A stretch of DNA of 64,000 bases from Artocarpus heterophyllus (GCA_025403435.1 CM046345.1:13335930-13399929), one strand, 5' to 3'. Positions 49,266 to 63,135 are shown, numbered from the stretch's first letter. The notes: generated by a model not told the origin, from the letters alone. Numbers and translations: made by a program.

Positions 49266-49520
49266 ATCAGATTAGAAAACAGTATGGTCTATGAGTTCCA
49301 TTTATTGGAATTATGTTTATATTTATTTTTGTTATAAAGCTCTTACATGCTACAGTAACAATAAAAAAAATATGCTACAGTATAAAACTCTCACATGCTA
49401 CAGTAAAAATGGTTCTCACTACTGGTTCCCACCACCTTTCCAAACATCCTATCAGATTGGAAAACAGTATGGTCTATGAGTTCTATTTATTGGAATTATG
49501 TTTATATTTATTTTTGTTTC
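49263..49520. repeat. Tandem duplication carrying a partial MITE copy
   Basis: About 72 bp beginning 'cctatcagatt' occurs at 49263 and again at 49448, differing by very few bases. The segment between the copies carries a second, left-truncated MITE (about 49331-49447). The period is 185 bp. This is a local tandem duplication that included the right part of the MITE and its flank. Confidence 0.8.
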
Positions 49521-50425
49521 GACTTGATCAGGGGCCTTTTTACCTTGAAACATCATACAGTTCCCTCACGGTGTGTCAACCGGACCCATAAATGATACGA
49601 ATACTACTGTTGCTTTAGCTTTACTAATAGCAGGAGCAAAGATTGATGACTATGATGGTGTTACGTAGCTAGTCCTTTCGAATATGTGGTGTTGTTGGAT
49701 TTCCCATTAACTTTTTATTAAGAAATATTGCTGTAATATATGTAATTGATTGTCAATATTACTAATTGATTACCCATAATATATGCTTTAGTTGACTTTC
49801 CTAAGGTAGTGTAGAAAATATCCCACCATGTGTGCATCATTGATTATCAGGCTTAGACAAAGCAGAAATTGACTCTTGTAAATACATATATCTCCTGTAC
49901 ATATCCTTTGAATAAAGAAAAAGAAAACCATTCAGTTATCTTTCTTTCCCCTCTTCTTCGTGCATCATTTCTTACACTTTTGAACATTGAGTGGTCACAT
50001 GAATGAGAGATAGACGCGGTGGCGGAGTTAAGAATTTTTTTAGTAAGGACAACAAAAAACACATTTGAGATGACATTTGATTAAATAGTACATAATTATA
50101 CATTCTAGTTGTCGAAAGGAGATGCAATTATAATTTTTGTACGAGTTGTCGAAAGGAGATGCAATTATAATTTTTCGTACAAAATAGGTGCACAATAACA
50201 TATTTCAACTATTTAATAAAGGCACAATTATAACTTTTTTTGTAATATAAGGACAAAACAAATTTTTAGTAACTTTGATGGGTAGAAATTAAGATTTAAA
50301 AAATTAAATAGCAGCATGTGCCTCTACTTAATAAAGTGTATTTTCGCTAGTGGACGAATGTGTAATAGTACATATATGATGGAGGGATCATTGCGCAACG
50401 TCATCATAATTAGGAGTAGCTTAAA

Positions 50426-50574
50426 GTGTGTTTGACAATGTTGATTTAAACTATTGGTTTGAACCATTTTTGTTCAAAACATTATATAGCATGTAAGAGC
50501 TTTACACTGTAGTATATAAAAGCTTCACACTATAGTAATTCAAACCATAGGTTTAAGCCAATATTACCAAACTC
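50426..50574. mobile_element. MITE-like element, dispersed family (diverged)
   Basis: Left end GTGTGTTTGACAATG and right end ATTACCAAACTC, with interior 'agcatgtaagagctttacac' in the opposite orientation to the 51-kb copy. Confidence 0.55.
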
Positions 50575-51074
50575 ATTAGTATGTGAAAGTGAGAACTAGG
50601 ATCAAAATAGGATAAAAGTTAAAGTTCAGGGGCTATTTGTAAATTAATCCTTTTTATTAAACAAAACAATTAAAATGATTAACATTTTGAAGGAAAAAAT
50701 TAAAGGAAGAGACATAACAGTCTTTTTCTTCTTTGAAGACAGAGAAAGGGGGAGTGCATGTTTGGAAAGAGGCATGTGTATGTACACTAAAAGCAGCACA
50801 ACACGGGATCTGTTTGGGATTGGTGATTGTTTGGGTTGCATTTATACTGCATTGCCTTCATTTTATTTTTGTATTTTTTTATTTTATATTAGAAAAGAAA
50901 AGTCTTTTTCTTTTTATATTGGCTTTGTTATTAAATTGTTTTTGGTTTTTGGAAATTTCCCTGTGGTAAGGAAAAAAATGAAACCGTGTTTTAATTGTTG
51001 GTCTATGTGAAGATGAAAGAAACTTGCATCAAATTCAGCTTTTTTTTTTTTTTTTTTTAAAGAGAAAGAACTTA

Positions 51075-51224
51075 GGTGGTGTTTGGTAGTAGTGATCCAC
51101 ACTACTTTCTCAGTTATAAACAGTGTAAAGCTCTCACATGCTACAATAACAAAAAAAAATCGCTACAGTATAAAACTCTCAAGTGCTACAGTAAAAAAAG
51201 TTCTAACCACTCTGTCAAACACTC
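51075..51224. mobile_element. MITE-like element, dispersed family
   Basis: The ends GGTGGTGTTTGGTAG and CTGTCAAACACT are inverted, with the interior motifs 'gtgtaaagctctcacatgct' and 'acagtataaaactctc'. Confidence 0.65.
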
Positions 51225-51949
51225 AATTAAAAAAAAATGCTTTCTTAGACAAATGCTAATTTTATTATGTACCAAGCAATTTATAGATAAATGGGGGTTT
51301 TTGGTAGTTGATAATTTTTGTGATTAAGTGAATAATACAAGTGATATAACTGTGTGTTAAATCACACTGATTTTTTTAAAGAAAAATTATTAAATTAGGC
51401 TTGAATTATGCAAACCTAACTCATTATTATCCCTTCATTTGTAATTCTATAATTTGATTTCTCCGAACGTGTCACTAAAACTAACCTTAAGATGCCTTCC
51501 TAAATGCCCAAAGCCTAATGCATCAAGATGTTTGTTAAATAGATAAAGGAATAAAATTCTAAAGCACAAGGATATTTTAGAAACATACGTATGTATACAT
51601 GGACCAACCAGAAAACATAATAATTTAAGCGTCACATCTTCTAGCCAAAAATAATAAGAAGGATAAAAAAATTCAATTGTCACATCAAACTATAAGATTA
51701 ATCTTTTCGTGCTTGTAGTTTTGGCATCAATTTTCAAAGAGAAATCATTCTGCTGGCCTGTTTCAATTTAATTAGCATGCACAAGTAGAATGTTTTCCAA
51801 TATAAAACCGTCTAATAATTTTTTCTCATCACACCATAAAGAAAAAAAGAAAAAGGCAAATTTTGTTTGGGGCCATATGTACGTGAATGTGTTACATCTC
51901 AAAATAACAAAATAACAATTCTAGAAAACTAGAGAGTTAATAATATAGC

Positions 51950-52105
51950 TTGTTTGACAAAGTTGATTCTAACCAACTTTTTAGTTTAAAACAGTGTAAC
52001 GCTCTCATATGTTACAGTAAAAAAAATTACTACAGTGTAAAAGGTTTAATATGCTATAGTATTTACGATTATAATCAATGATTCTGACCATTATACCAAA
52101 CACCT
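51950..52105. mobile_element. MITE-like element, dispersed family
   Basis: Left end TTGTTTGACAAAGTTG, right end ATACCAAACACCT, with the interior 'gtgtaacgctctcatatgt' and 'acagtgtaaaag'. Confidence 0.6.
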
Positions 52106-53752
52106 TAATATATATGTCTATTGTGCGGAGGATGAAAAGAAGAATATCCACAAGTTGTAATATTTCCACACAAGTCCATAAATTTACCATAATAATATTT
52201 CTAGTCTTTGTTAATTATTCTTTGAAATCAGTTGTATAAATAAAAAAAATGGGTGTCTAAAAAAAATGTACATCAAGAATTATATTATCCCAATAATCAT
52301 AAAATAAAGGATTGACAAAACTATCAAAGTGAAAACATATTTATATAGAAAATGTAAAAGTGGTCATTTTGTATAATTGTTTCAATCATTTGATATAATC
52401 TTGTCTATTTCTAGGCCCCAACAAGACAATTTGGTAGTAGTTTTACCTTTACGTACCTCAAAATTTGTGGTTTTAATTTTGTCATAAGAATATTTCATTT
52501 GTTGATCATTATGAACAAAGCTGGTCCAATTAGCAACTCTCAAATACTGAATAATCCATACTCTTATGTCTAGAAATATTTTCATGCAATAAAAAAAAAC
52601 ATAAAAGAGACAATGTTAATAACTAACAATGTTATTTAAAAAAATAATAGTAACAATGTGACGGCGATAAATTTTAACTTATCTATCTCCTAGTAAAATT
52701 ACATATATAACACTAGTTTGAATTATTTTTAAATTACCGGATTGCACATACTTTATAATTATTTTCACACGCGTGTACAAAAGTTGTAAGATGAAAAAAT
52801 GTTTCAAATAACTCAAACACTCTCGAGTGAAGGTCACATGTGATACATGTTTGAAACTTTATAACGACATACACCTTGACCATCACGAGGCCCGATCAAA
52901 AAGCTAGAGGAGAGACCTTTTGAGAACAACCCTTTCCATACTTTGCTTTTCTTTTTTTTTTTTTGGCCAAGACATTTACCCACGTCACTCGTCAATCGTC
53001 GTGTGGCGTGGTTTGGCCCTACCCCACACAGCTTGTGGCGTTTTCTCTCTCCTCTCTCTATATGTACACGCACATATGGATCACTATTTGGACTCTGTTT
53101 GCCTTCGCTCATCTTCTCTGCTTCGTCCCTTATCCACATCTCCCGACACACCAACAAAATTAGAAGCGCTTTTATCGAAACGTTTCTGTTTCTTTCATTT
53201 TTATGAAAGTGCCAAACGTCGTCTTTCGAACGGAAACCACGTCGCTGATTACGTGGAATGTGTCGGTCAAACTAGGAGCTTTTACACCCTCTGTATGTGC
53301 ATAACTGAAGGAAAATGTTCTCAGCCAATCAATGACTGAGTTGTCTGTAAATATGCACGGAAACCTTTGACTTGTGGTGGAAGCCCACTGGGCTTTGGTG
53401 GTCCTTGTGATACGGGAACTTAATCCCAAAGATGTCGGCCCCTCCAAGTTTGTGCCGCAATCCTTTGCTTTGGCACGATCTTTTCTTTTTTTTTAAAAAA
53501 AAAAATCTCGGTGAGCCACTGATCACGACCATCCGATTAATCTATCAATTTCAGAGAGTCAAAGCAACGAACAGGCCAGCAAACGACGTCGGGCTTCGTA
53601 TGTATAGTATAGGTTGAGAACTAAGCAATTTATGCGTATGAATACTTCAAATTCGTACACCAAAAGCAAAGAACCGTTAAGTTTTCAGCCAAAAGAAGTT
53701 TAGCATTGCAACTAAGTATAAATAATTAGTTATCTTTTAATTAAGTATAAAT

Positions 53753-53764
53753 AAGTGATTAGCA
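53753..53764. other. Left target-site duplication of the SINE-like element
   Basis: AAGTGATTAGCA, identical to 53927-53938. Confidence 0.85.
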
Positions 53765-53926
53765 CAGTGTTAGGAGACTCTTGCCGTTTTTAGGTCTCTC
53801 AATGGGTCGGCTCCGGATTAGTCGGATAAACCTCATGGGAGTTAAAGCGCCCTTTATATAAAAGGTTCGTGCCTCCCGTGGTGGGCTCGGGAAACTAGGA
53901 GTTTGGATCACCACCACAAAAAAAAA
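53765..53926 (+). mobile_element. SINE-like retroposon with poly(A) tail and 12-bp target-site duplication
   Basis: The element is about 160 bp, GC-richer than its surroundings, and ends in an A-run (53917-53928). It is bounded by a perfect 12-bp direct repeat, the hallmark of target-primed reverse transcription. Near the start, CACAGTGTTAGGAGAC resembles the opening of Au-type plant SINEs with their pol III A box. GGTTCGTGCCTCC (53864-53876) resembles a B box (GGTTCGANNCC). The A-to-B distance is longer than usual, so the SINE family assignment is tentative; retroposition itself is well supported. Confidence 0.75.
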
Positions 53927-53938
53927 AAGTGATTAGCA
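53927..53938. other. Right target-site duplication of the SINE-like element
   Basis: AAGTGATTAGCA directly after the A-run; the first As are shared with the tail. Confidence 0.85.
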
Positions 53939-56100
53939 AAAAGTAAATATAAGAAAGTTTTTAAGAATCAAATACCAACTATGATAGTGTAAGTGTCTCA
54001 CGTGCTATAGTGTTTAAGTTCGAGCATAATACTCTATATAAATAGGATTTTGAGCAAAAGAAATTATAATAGACCGGATGAAAATAGTTTTGAAAAAAAT
54101 CTTACCTAACTAACTTGCATCTTGTCAAAATCACAAATAAACATATAATTTGATATACATTTAACGGTTTAAAATAGAATTATCTTAATTTTTTTTTAAT
54201 ATTGATGTAGAATTCTCATAATTATTGATGGTAATTTTCATATAAGAAAAGAACAAAAATAGTATGACCAATTTTTCTTAGCACAAATTTCGCAAGTATT
54301 AGTTGTTGTCTAAAAATTAATATAATTAAAAAATTGATAAATGCATAATATTCTGTTCATAATTGCAATCATCAAGGACCAACCGATTGAAAAAAGTAAT
54401 ATTAATCCAATTTGAATTATGGACTGCACACCAACTACTTATTATTCTTTAATCAAAGGCATAAGTGTCGTGTATCATTTACTCTTTTCGGGCATGATTT
54501 GAATGATTCATCTAATATATAAGATTTATAATTTATTTGCAACAATTTTACCGAAAGCAGAGGGGGTAAAAAAACATAATATGATCAAGATGATGAAAGT
54601 CCACTATTTCATCTCACGTGTTTCACACGTGTCTTAGAAAAGAGGACAAGAAAGCCCGCCAATCAAGTAAAAAAAAAGTAGGTACTTTCTTGGTTTTCTT
54701 CAGGGAAAAAAAAATCTACCGTGTTATATTATTGTTTTTGTTTTTTTGATATATTATTGTTTGTTCCCTCTAAGGATTGCTTTGGTGATCCCAAATAGAG
54801 TTCTTCGTAAATCGTGATTAGAATAAAACACTAATTATTTAATTGTTCCTTAAGAAAAATATAACTATTTACTTTCTTTTAGTTGTATCTAAGAGCTATA
54901 TCTTTATTTTTTTATCTCATCTACTGTATATATTTATGGTAGATTTAATACATAAATTTATATATTATCTTAGTCAATATTTAATTTTTGTTTAAATGAG
55001 CAAATTATCCTTTTAGTATAAAAGAAAAAAAAACTAAAACCTAAACTTCAAAAATGAGAAGAAAACAAAAACAAAACACCTAAAAACTATGTTTAAGGGC
55101 ATTATAAAAATTTTTGAGCTCAAAATCTTTAATTTATTTTTTAAATTTTTTATAATTTTTTTAATTTAAGGATATTTTAAACTTTTATAGATAAAAAATA
55201 TATAAATTTATATACTAAATTTAATACAAAAATATAAATATAAAAATTAAAGATATAATATTTAAAAAAACTTAAAACGGTTTACAAAGAAATACCAAAA
55301 AGGATAAACAAGAAAACCAGGGTGAGAACTCGGGAGAGGGGCACCGAGCATACATTGGCCAAATCTGCAGTCCATCTGGAACCACGTGGTTTCTGATCAT
55401 GGGTCAACACGTGACCCAAAAGTCAATGGGTTTGACGGTGTGATGATTACATGAAGATATCATCTGTGCAAAGTGGGGCCCAGGGAATGATTGCCGCCAC
55501 TCTTGGAATGCCATGTGCAGCCCGGTCTCATCCTTTTTTTTGGATAAAAAAGGTGGTTTGACAGAGATATTGAAAAAGAGAGATTTTATTGGGAAGCCCA
55601 GTTTTTCCAATGTGAAAAAGAGAGATTTAATTTCCAGTTTTTCCAGTTTTTTTACATAAGAAAATAAAGTGCTATGTGTGGAAAAGATGCTTTTGATAGA
55701 AATAGTTGAGAATGGTGTTGACTCATGTGAGTTTGGCACTAAACGAACCCGTTTTGATAAATGTTAGCACATTTGTTTATTTCTCTGTTCTTAAAAAATA
55801 TTTTAACACATTAATATAATAGACAATTTTATGATAAAATATATTAAACATATATTAAAATATATATTAAAACATCATATTTTCATCGGATATATATCAT
55901 GTTAACTTTGCATCTTTTTTTTTTTTTTAATATGGTTGTAATATGATGTGATTTTTTTAATTATGAATAATAATATATTTCATAACGTGCAATTTCAATA
56001 AGAGATTTCTACTTAAAAATATTTTACAACAACATTGATTTTTTACTTCTTTTTTTTTTTTCAGATTCAAATATGTAAAAGGTATAATTACAAATTTACG

Positions 56101-56275
56101 TGGTGTTTGATAATGTGAATTAGAATCAAAATTGTTAGTTATTACAGTATAAAACTTTCACATAATACAGTGTCAAAAAAAAGTGTATTACTGCATAAAA
56201 CTCTTACATGCTATAGTGTTTTTCAATCAAAATTAGTTCAAACAGTTGGTTCTAATCAATGGTCTCAAACACCCT
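56101..56275. mobile_element. MITE-like element, dispersed family
   Basis: The ends TGGTGTTTGATAATG and CTCAAACACCCT are inverted. The interior has 'acagtataaaactttcacat' and 'aaaactcttacatgctatag'. Confidence 0.65.
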
Positions 56276-56433
56276 ATTAAATAGACGGCTATTTTATATC
56301 CTTACCTTCAATGCTAAAAATTAAGAATTCAAAGTTCTCTCACATTCTCTGTTTAAAAGAAAGACACAATGTATTGATCCTATTTGGGCAGTGTTTTATA
56401 TAATACTTTCTGTAGATTATAATTAGGAGAATC

Positions 56434-56459
56434 AATATATATATATATATATATATATA
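56434..56459. repeat. (AT)n microsatellite
   Basis: About 13 uninterrupted AT units. Confidence 0.9.
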
Positions 56460-56644
56460 GTTTAACACTGTTCTATGTCACCTAACTGTCTAGGTTTACA
56501 AAGTAAAAAAGTTTCTTTATACCATCACATAATTCTTATTGTTCTCTTTTAATTATAGTTAGAGAATGCCAAATTATTTGATTCTAAGACTTCTTTTGTC
56601 TAAGTGTCGGACCTATCGTCTTACTTTTTCACATAACACATATA

Positions 56645-56806
56645 GGGTACGTTTGGCAATGCTTCAATTACATAGTTGGAACTACTATAGTATAAAGTTT
56701 TTATATGCTATTGTGTAAAATAAAAGTAGACTACAGTAAAAAATTCTCATATGTTATAATAAAATCGTTTCAACTTTTAGTACTAATTGCGTTGCTAAAC
56801 ACACTC
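56645..56806. mobile_element. MITE-like element, dispersed family
   Basis: Left end GGGTACGTTTGGCAATG, right end GTTGCTAAACACACTC, with the usual paired interior motifs in diverged form. Confidence 0.6.
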
Positions 56807-56902
56807 ATATATATTACACATAAAATTCACAGACATGTCAATCAAAGAGCCTTTAGAGAAAGTAACATATACTATCCTACTTAGATTTTAGGTGATCTTC
56901 AA

Positions 56903-57044
56903 GATGTTTGTCAAACATGTTGGAATTAGAAAAAAATAAGTTAAAAAACCTATAGCATGTGAGAGTTATACATTATAACTGTTGAACACTTTCAACTGTG
57001 AATGGTTCAAAATGGAGTGTTCAAACCGGTATACCAAATGGAGG
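56903..57044. mobile_element. MITE-like element, dispersed family (diverged)
   Basis: Left end GATGTTTGTCAAACATG, interior 'atagcatgtgagagttatac', right end ATACCAAATGGAGG. Confidence 0.5.
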
Positions 57045-58023
57045 TTCTATAGAAACTGCTCCATATTTTAGGGAAACCGTTTCTACATTAATGTAAACGG
57101 TTCTACATTAATTTTAAAGAAGCGGTTTCATGTCATAATTGTGGTCCATTATTGAATTTTGATTCATCATTTGCTGCCCATATTAGTTCAAAAACGTTCT
57201 TCATTTGCTTTTTGATAGAGAGTAGAGAAGAACAAGTTTTACAGAGAAACTTAAGTCCCTAAGTCTACAATTCTCTTTAGAAACAAAACACCATCATTCG
57301 AGTTTTGAGAGGACTTGGAAGCTGCCAAGCAAGGCAGCGACGCTTATAGCTGGAGGGAGGCAGCCACGTCGTGCAACGGACACCGACGGGTCGCTCTGCT
57401 TCAATGGCGAGAGGTACGCCAATTTACGTTTCCGTTGCGTTTTTATATGCCTTAAGTTACCGCATATAAATTTAGTGCTAACAGGTTCATAATCCTAGAC
57501 TTTCTTGTAAGATTTGCATCACCAATTTCAATTTGATTAGGAAAGGATTGTCTAGTAAGTATGGCTAGGGAGACTCTCGGATCTCTGTCTAAGCAGAAAT
57601 GTATTCCTTTGAGGGTTCCAGGTTTAACGTGGGAAAACTCAATTGTGCCATGTATGGTTTTGTTGGCGTAATTATGAGAGGCAAATCAGTTCAGTCATTT
57701 ACGTTCTAAAGGTTGTGGGTCCCACGTGGCATCTCATGGGTAGCTTTGGAACATTAAAGTGAGAGTTAGAAGATGGTCTCTAGAGACATCGCAACCACAT
57801 TTGTCCATTTCGCTTTTATTTAAAAAAAAAAAATCAATTTGGTTTAAAACCAAGCAGTTCTCAATATCACCATAAAAGAACAAAAAGAAAAAGAACAAAT
57901 TAACTTGGAGGGAAATTACTTGTTGATTGAGCACGTACATTTGATACTGTAGAAGCAACATATTTTATATGCATATTCAACGTGACATCGATGTTGAACA
58001 TAATTTCTAGTCATTATATATAA

Positions 58024-58077
58024 CCAAGGGTGAAGTTGAAAAAATTAGCACCAAGGGTGAAGTTGAAAAAATTAGCA
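58024..58077. repeat. 27-bp tandem duplication
   Basis: The unit 'ccaagggtgaagttgaaaaa' plus 'attagca' occurs twice with no differences apart from the final junction. Confidence 0.85.
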
Positions 58078-61000
58078 AGGGGGATCGGGCTTAAACTAAC
58101 ATTATCAAGAAAAATTAAATAAACGAGATATAAAACTTTAAGACTTTTAAGACAGACAGAATATAATTTTATGGGGGTTGAGTATAATTTTAGGAGAGAC
58201 ACAATATAATTTTTATAAAATTTTATATACAATATTGAAAGAAAAAAAAAGTTTCGCCTACCTAATCTGTGTGTAGCTTTGCCCTAAATGTAACATTGAT
58301 TGCATTACATTTTTATAATGTCAATGTTATGTTTAATAAAAATCATGTTTTGTCTTTTCTTCTACTTTTATTATGTTAGATGAACCGTTCATCTAAATAA
58401 ACCATAACAAAATTTCATATGTTTAATATATATATATATGTATATATGTATATACATATTTATGTGCTTTTAAATCCCTAATTATTAATTGATAGCTTAC
58501 TCGCTATTAAGTTGAAAAGTAAGTTTTCAAAAATGAAAGGTTTCTGAATTATGTCCTTCCAAAGATTACTTATTGGTTTTTGCATTCTACCCTAAACAAC
58601 AACAACATGGAAAAGTTTTCAGCTTGGTTAGATCACTTCCACAAAAAAAATTCAACACTTGTGGTTTTCCTTTGGTAAATATACCTGTCTAGTGATTTGA
58701 GCACGACATATATATATGTGTGTGTGTGTATATACTTGTGTAGATTGAACAATTATTGAAGATATAATCCTGAAAGATGCAGTTGCAAGAAACTTTCTAG
58801 GACATAAATGCAAATTAATTAACATGCTTCAAAAGACACATGAACCCAAGTCAAAGATTCACTCTACAATTATCTTCAACAAGCATAAAAAATGATTGCT
58901 GTTTTGTGGTAAGAAATCACTCCCAAATTGTTAGCAAATGTTAGAAGGTTGTTATTTTAAGGAGAGAAGTCCAAGAAGAGATGAGATTCACCTTTTTTCC
59001 CCCCTAAATCCTTTCAAAAAGCAATTTCTTTTTCTCTTTTCTTTTTTCTTATCCTTTTCTTTAGTTATGCATTTAGTTTGCTAGGTTTTTTTTTTTTTTT
59101 TTTTTTCCGGTAATATTTAGTTTGGTGGGTCAGAACTTAGAAGTGATCATAACTTAGGTGTATAAGTGACCAATTTGCATGATTTATAAAACCAATGAAA
59201 AAGGTAAATAGGGCTAATGGCATGAGATAGAACTTCGGTTCTTTTTATTAGTGTGTGTATATATATTTGTAAATTTTTCTCCTTTTAATAAAAAGTTTAG
59301 AAATGTGTCCCTATTCAATAATACAAATTATAAGTAATGTCCTTACTCAAATATGCCCCATCAGTTAAATAAGACCAAACACACTTTTAAGATCCACTTA
59401 GGCTTAAGCTATAACATATCAATCTAGCCAACCCAATCACGGACTTGACCCATTTCAAGAAAAAGAAATAAAAATCTATTTTATTGAGAAAAAAAATAAT
59501 GATAGTATATGAAGTTTTCACTATCTTTCATATTATTAATATTGTGCAACCACCACTTAAAATCTTCAAACTCCACCACTATATCTAACATTAAAAATCA
59601 CTCTATTATGCCTCTAAGAAAAATAAAACTATTTATTGAAAATTTTACTAATATGAATAAAGTACACATCTAATTTATTTATATTCAAAAATCAGTTACT
59701 AGTATAGATAAAGAAGGAAAAAAGTTGGGATGAGAGACACATTAATAACTAGCTAGCTAGTGCTTGTTTTGTCAAGAAATTTAGCACAAGCAAACAGGTA
59801 CACCCTGGCCCATTTGGTTCCCTTCCCCACTTTATCACTACAATAATGAAAATGAGGTCCATTTCATGGTTTCCAGCTACATCCTATCTCTTCTTGGTCC
59901 AAAATATGCTTTTTTTGAAGTACCACACATTGACATCATACCAAGCAAATATGGGCTTTTTTTATATGTCCTTATGGAAAATTATTGTTGCTTAAAACAT
60001 CTAATCAAGTTGATTTTAGTTTTCTTGATTGTGATTTTCCTTGGAAGTTTAACTCTTGAAGGTAATATCCTCAAAAATCTGCAGAGCATACAAAGACTCT
60101 AAAGCAGAAGAGAGGATAACAAAAGGTCTACCAGTTTGTAAACGTCTTTTGGTGTCTTGCCAAGGTTGTGGCTGCTATCAATGGCAGAAAACAAACACTC
60201 GCAGACAAGGTTTTTTTTTGGATGTTATGCATGGTGATAAAAGTGTGGTTTGGTTATGGGTCTTTTTCTTTGTCCATTGAAGGGCATGACTCCATGAGCA
60301 TTCTCAAATAACAGTCTTGGATGTAGGGAAAAACTCTAAACACATGCTATTTATAAACTAAGGTGAAAAACAACAATTTCACACCAAATAACAATCACAT
60401 ATTCAAGTATAACGGAAATATCCCACATCATAGATCGTCTCATAAAATATATAGTCAAATGGATGGCGACGCTTACACAAGGCCTTAATGATATATCTCT
60501 TGTGACTAAGATATCTTTCAGACTATGACTTAATATTGATTGTACTAGGCGAATAGACACCTTGCGCACTAAAATAATTAAAGGAGATTAACAAATATGA
60601 ACATTGAGATCAAGACCAAAGAAAATTAAAATTGAATTTTTTTTTTGATTTAGCTTTGATTTCTTTATCTGTAAAAATCTTTTTGAACCCGAACTACGTA
60701 AGAAAACTTTGAAGTTTTTCTCTTAACAAAGAGGAGGAATAAATCTTTACGTGATATATGCTATTATATATGTCATATATGCTATTTTTCTTTTCTAAAT
60801 AAAACAATACGTGGGGGTTTGATTCCCACAACGTATAATGGGAAGTTAACTCCCACTTCATGCACTTAAACGCGGGAGAGTAAATTATATTGTTATACTT
60901 TAACTATTTGTTTTTTTTATTTTTTATAATGCACTTTAAACTTTTAATTTTAGTAAAACATACAACGAATTTAAAAATTATTGATAATTAAAATCTAATA

Positions 61001-62990
61001 ACTAACAAGCGGTATAAAGCATGAATAATTTTGATCAAAAAATTTACAGATGAGTTTTCTTCATAATAGAGCTCATCATTTGAAGAAAAAAAATTAAAAC
61101 ACAACACGTGAAAAATAATATTTAACAAAAAACTTTAAAATAGCAATTAGACCTCAATTATTAATGAATTCAAAGTTCAATATGCATTGTGTCAAAATTA
61201 AAAATTTAAGATACATTATGTAAAAAGTGAATAGCTCAAGATGCATCAATATAATTTACTTTGTGCTGGGAGCGTGACTTCCAAACATTAAGGGTTTATC
61301 TGACAAGCCCCAAAACAAAAAAGAACAAAAAAAAAAAAAAAACAAGACAAAATGAAAAAAATAACATAACGAATAATACACCTGATTAGAATCTAAATAA
61401 ATTTAACTTTTAAGAAAACATCAATTATCACATAATATATCTTAGATATTTTATTTACTTAGATTTAATTTAAATTAATAAATCATGAATATTTAAAATT
61501 TATAATAAATATCTGATATGACAATAATTAGAATTCCTCCATGTAGCACTTTAAAACTATACCAATATTTAACATATTCAATTTGGGCTCAAGACCCAAC
61601 TAACTGATCTACTGATTTTGTAGACTTACAGTGGCTCAGACAACTAAATGAGCTAGTCTAAGATTAAATAGGCACATACAAATATGGTTCTAAATAATTA
61701 ACTAATTATTTAATTCCAAGTCTATTCCACTTAAAGATCGAAACTCCACTCCATAATTGTATGCAATAAAGAAATTTACCATACCATATTGTTTCATTAC
61801 TTTATAATCTTTTGTACTATATTATAATTAAATTGATATCTCGATTGTTTAATCAATTTAATTACATTTTATACCTTGACACTTATTAGTGGCCTCTAAT
61901 TATCATATTTCAACGTTCTCTGTTATGAAAATTAATTTATAATTAATGTTAAGGAACTCGAAACAGAAAATTTAATAATTAAGTACCAAAACCCGTCAAA
62001 AAATATATAGTACAAATTCTATATTATTAATTCATAAGTTTCTCTTCCACAGCCGCAAAGCAATTGATCTCTGTCGGCTCTCACTCCCAAAATAAGAATA
62101 AATGTAATAGAAGTTGAAACAGAGAAATTATAATTTTAACGCTTGAGTTTTTGTATAGGTAAAAGAAAGATCTTGTAAATCCTGAATATCCACATGCAGA
62201 TTTTTATAGGATATATATGTATTATCAGTAAATTAATTTTACAGTATTTTCGAAGAAACTGAAACTATTGATAAATATGAAATTACATTGACAAGTAAAC
62301 GATCAGTAATTTTAATTTATTTTCCATCTCCTTTGCCTCCTCTTTTCTTTTACAAAACACACACACGTGCACTACAGATCTGTATCTTTGCAAATATGAT
62401 AAAATCAACAAAAACATGACCGAAAAAAATATGAAATAGAAGTACGTTCTCGATTAAAAAAAAAAAAAGCCAAATAAACTCCGACAAAATCTAGTGGCTG
62501 TGCGAGTCTAAAATCTATTTTGATTATCTGTCTCTTTAATTTAATGTTGACAATATTTTGGTTTTCTTGAATTTTTTTAGTTATAGTTAATATTTATACT
62601 TTAAAATATATTTTAATAATATAAATTCAGTGCCACATCATTCATAAATGACAAGAATTATGCTGAAAGAGAATTTTTGCAAATATTTCATAATTGAGGG
62701 GACTAGTTGGTGCAATTTAAAATTTGAGAAATGACATTAGTGACGTAACTTAAAAATCGTTTACAAAATTAATCCATAAATTTTCTTATATATGAATTAT
62801 TATTTTACTATTTATGATTATATTAAAAGAAAAGCACAAGAATGCGCCCGCAGATCAAGTAGAAAAACTCAAATTAACTGAGATATTAAAATCTCTTGTT
62901 TTGTTTTTAGTTATTGGCTATCTGAAAGTTAGTGTAGCATATGAAAACTTCTATTACTTCATACCCATTATATGTATTTATATTTAAAAA

Positions 62991-63135
62991 GGTATTTGGT
63001 AGAATAATTTAAATAATTTTTGGTTAAAAATACTAGTAGCATATGAGAGCTTTATGCTGTATTTGCTTTTTTCGTTTTATATTATAATTGTTGAAAGCCT
63101 ATATTATGGATGGTTTGAACTAGCCAAGCACCCTA
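62991..63135. mobile_element. MITE-like element, dispersed family (diverged)
   Basis: Left end GGTATTTGGTAGAAT, interior 'agtagcatatgagagcttta', right end AGCCAAGCACCCT. Confidence 0.55.

Larger units (their letters stand above)
48801..53752. other. Gene-free region rich in one MITE-like family
   Basis: At least five copies of the dispersed 'ctcacatgctacagta' family lie between 49104 and 52105. There is also a 37-bp tandem duplication at about 50107-50180 (agttgtcgaaagg repeated). A GC-richer stretch (about 52900-53600) contains several CACGT/ACGTGG words; its open frames (for example 52920-53339) are not recognisable. No gene is supported. Confidence 0.45.

Noticed and set aside
52920..53339. 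139-codon plus-strand ORF in a GC-richer patch
   Set aside because: Begins across a long T-run and overlaps competing frames on both strands; no domain or signal recognised. Likely chance or part of an unassigned repeat.
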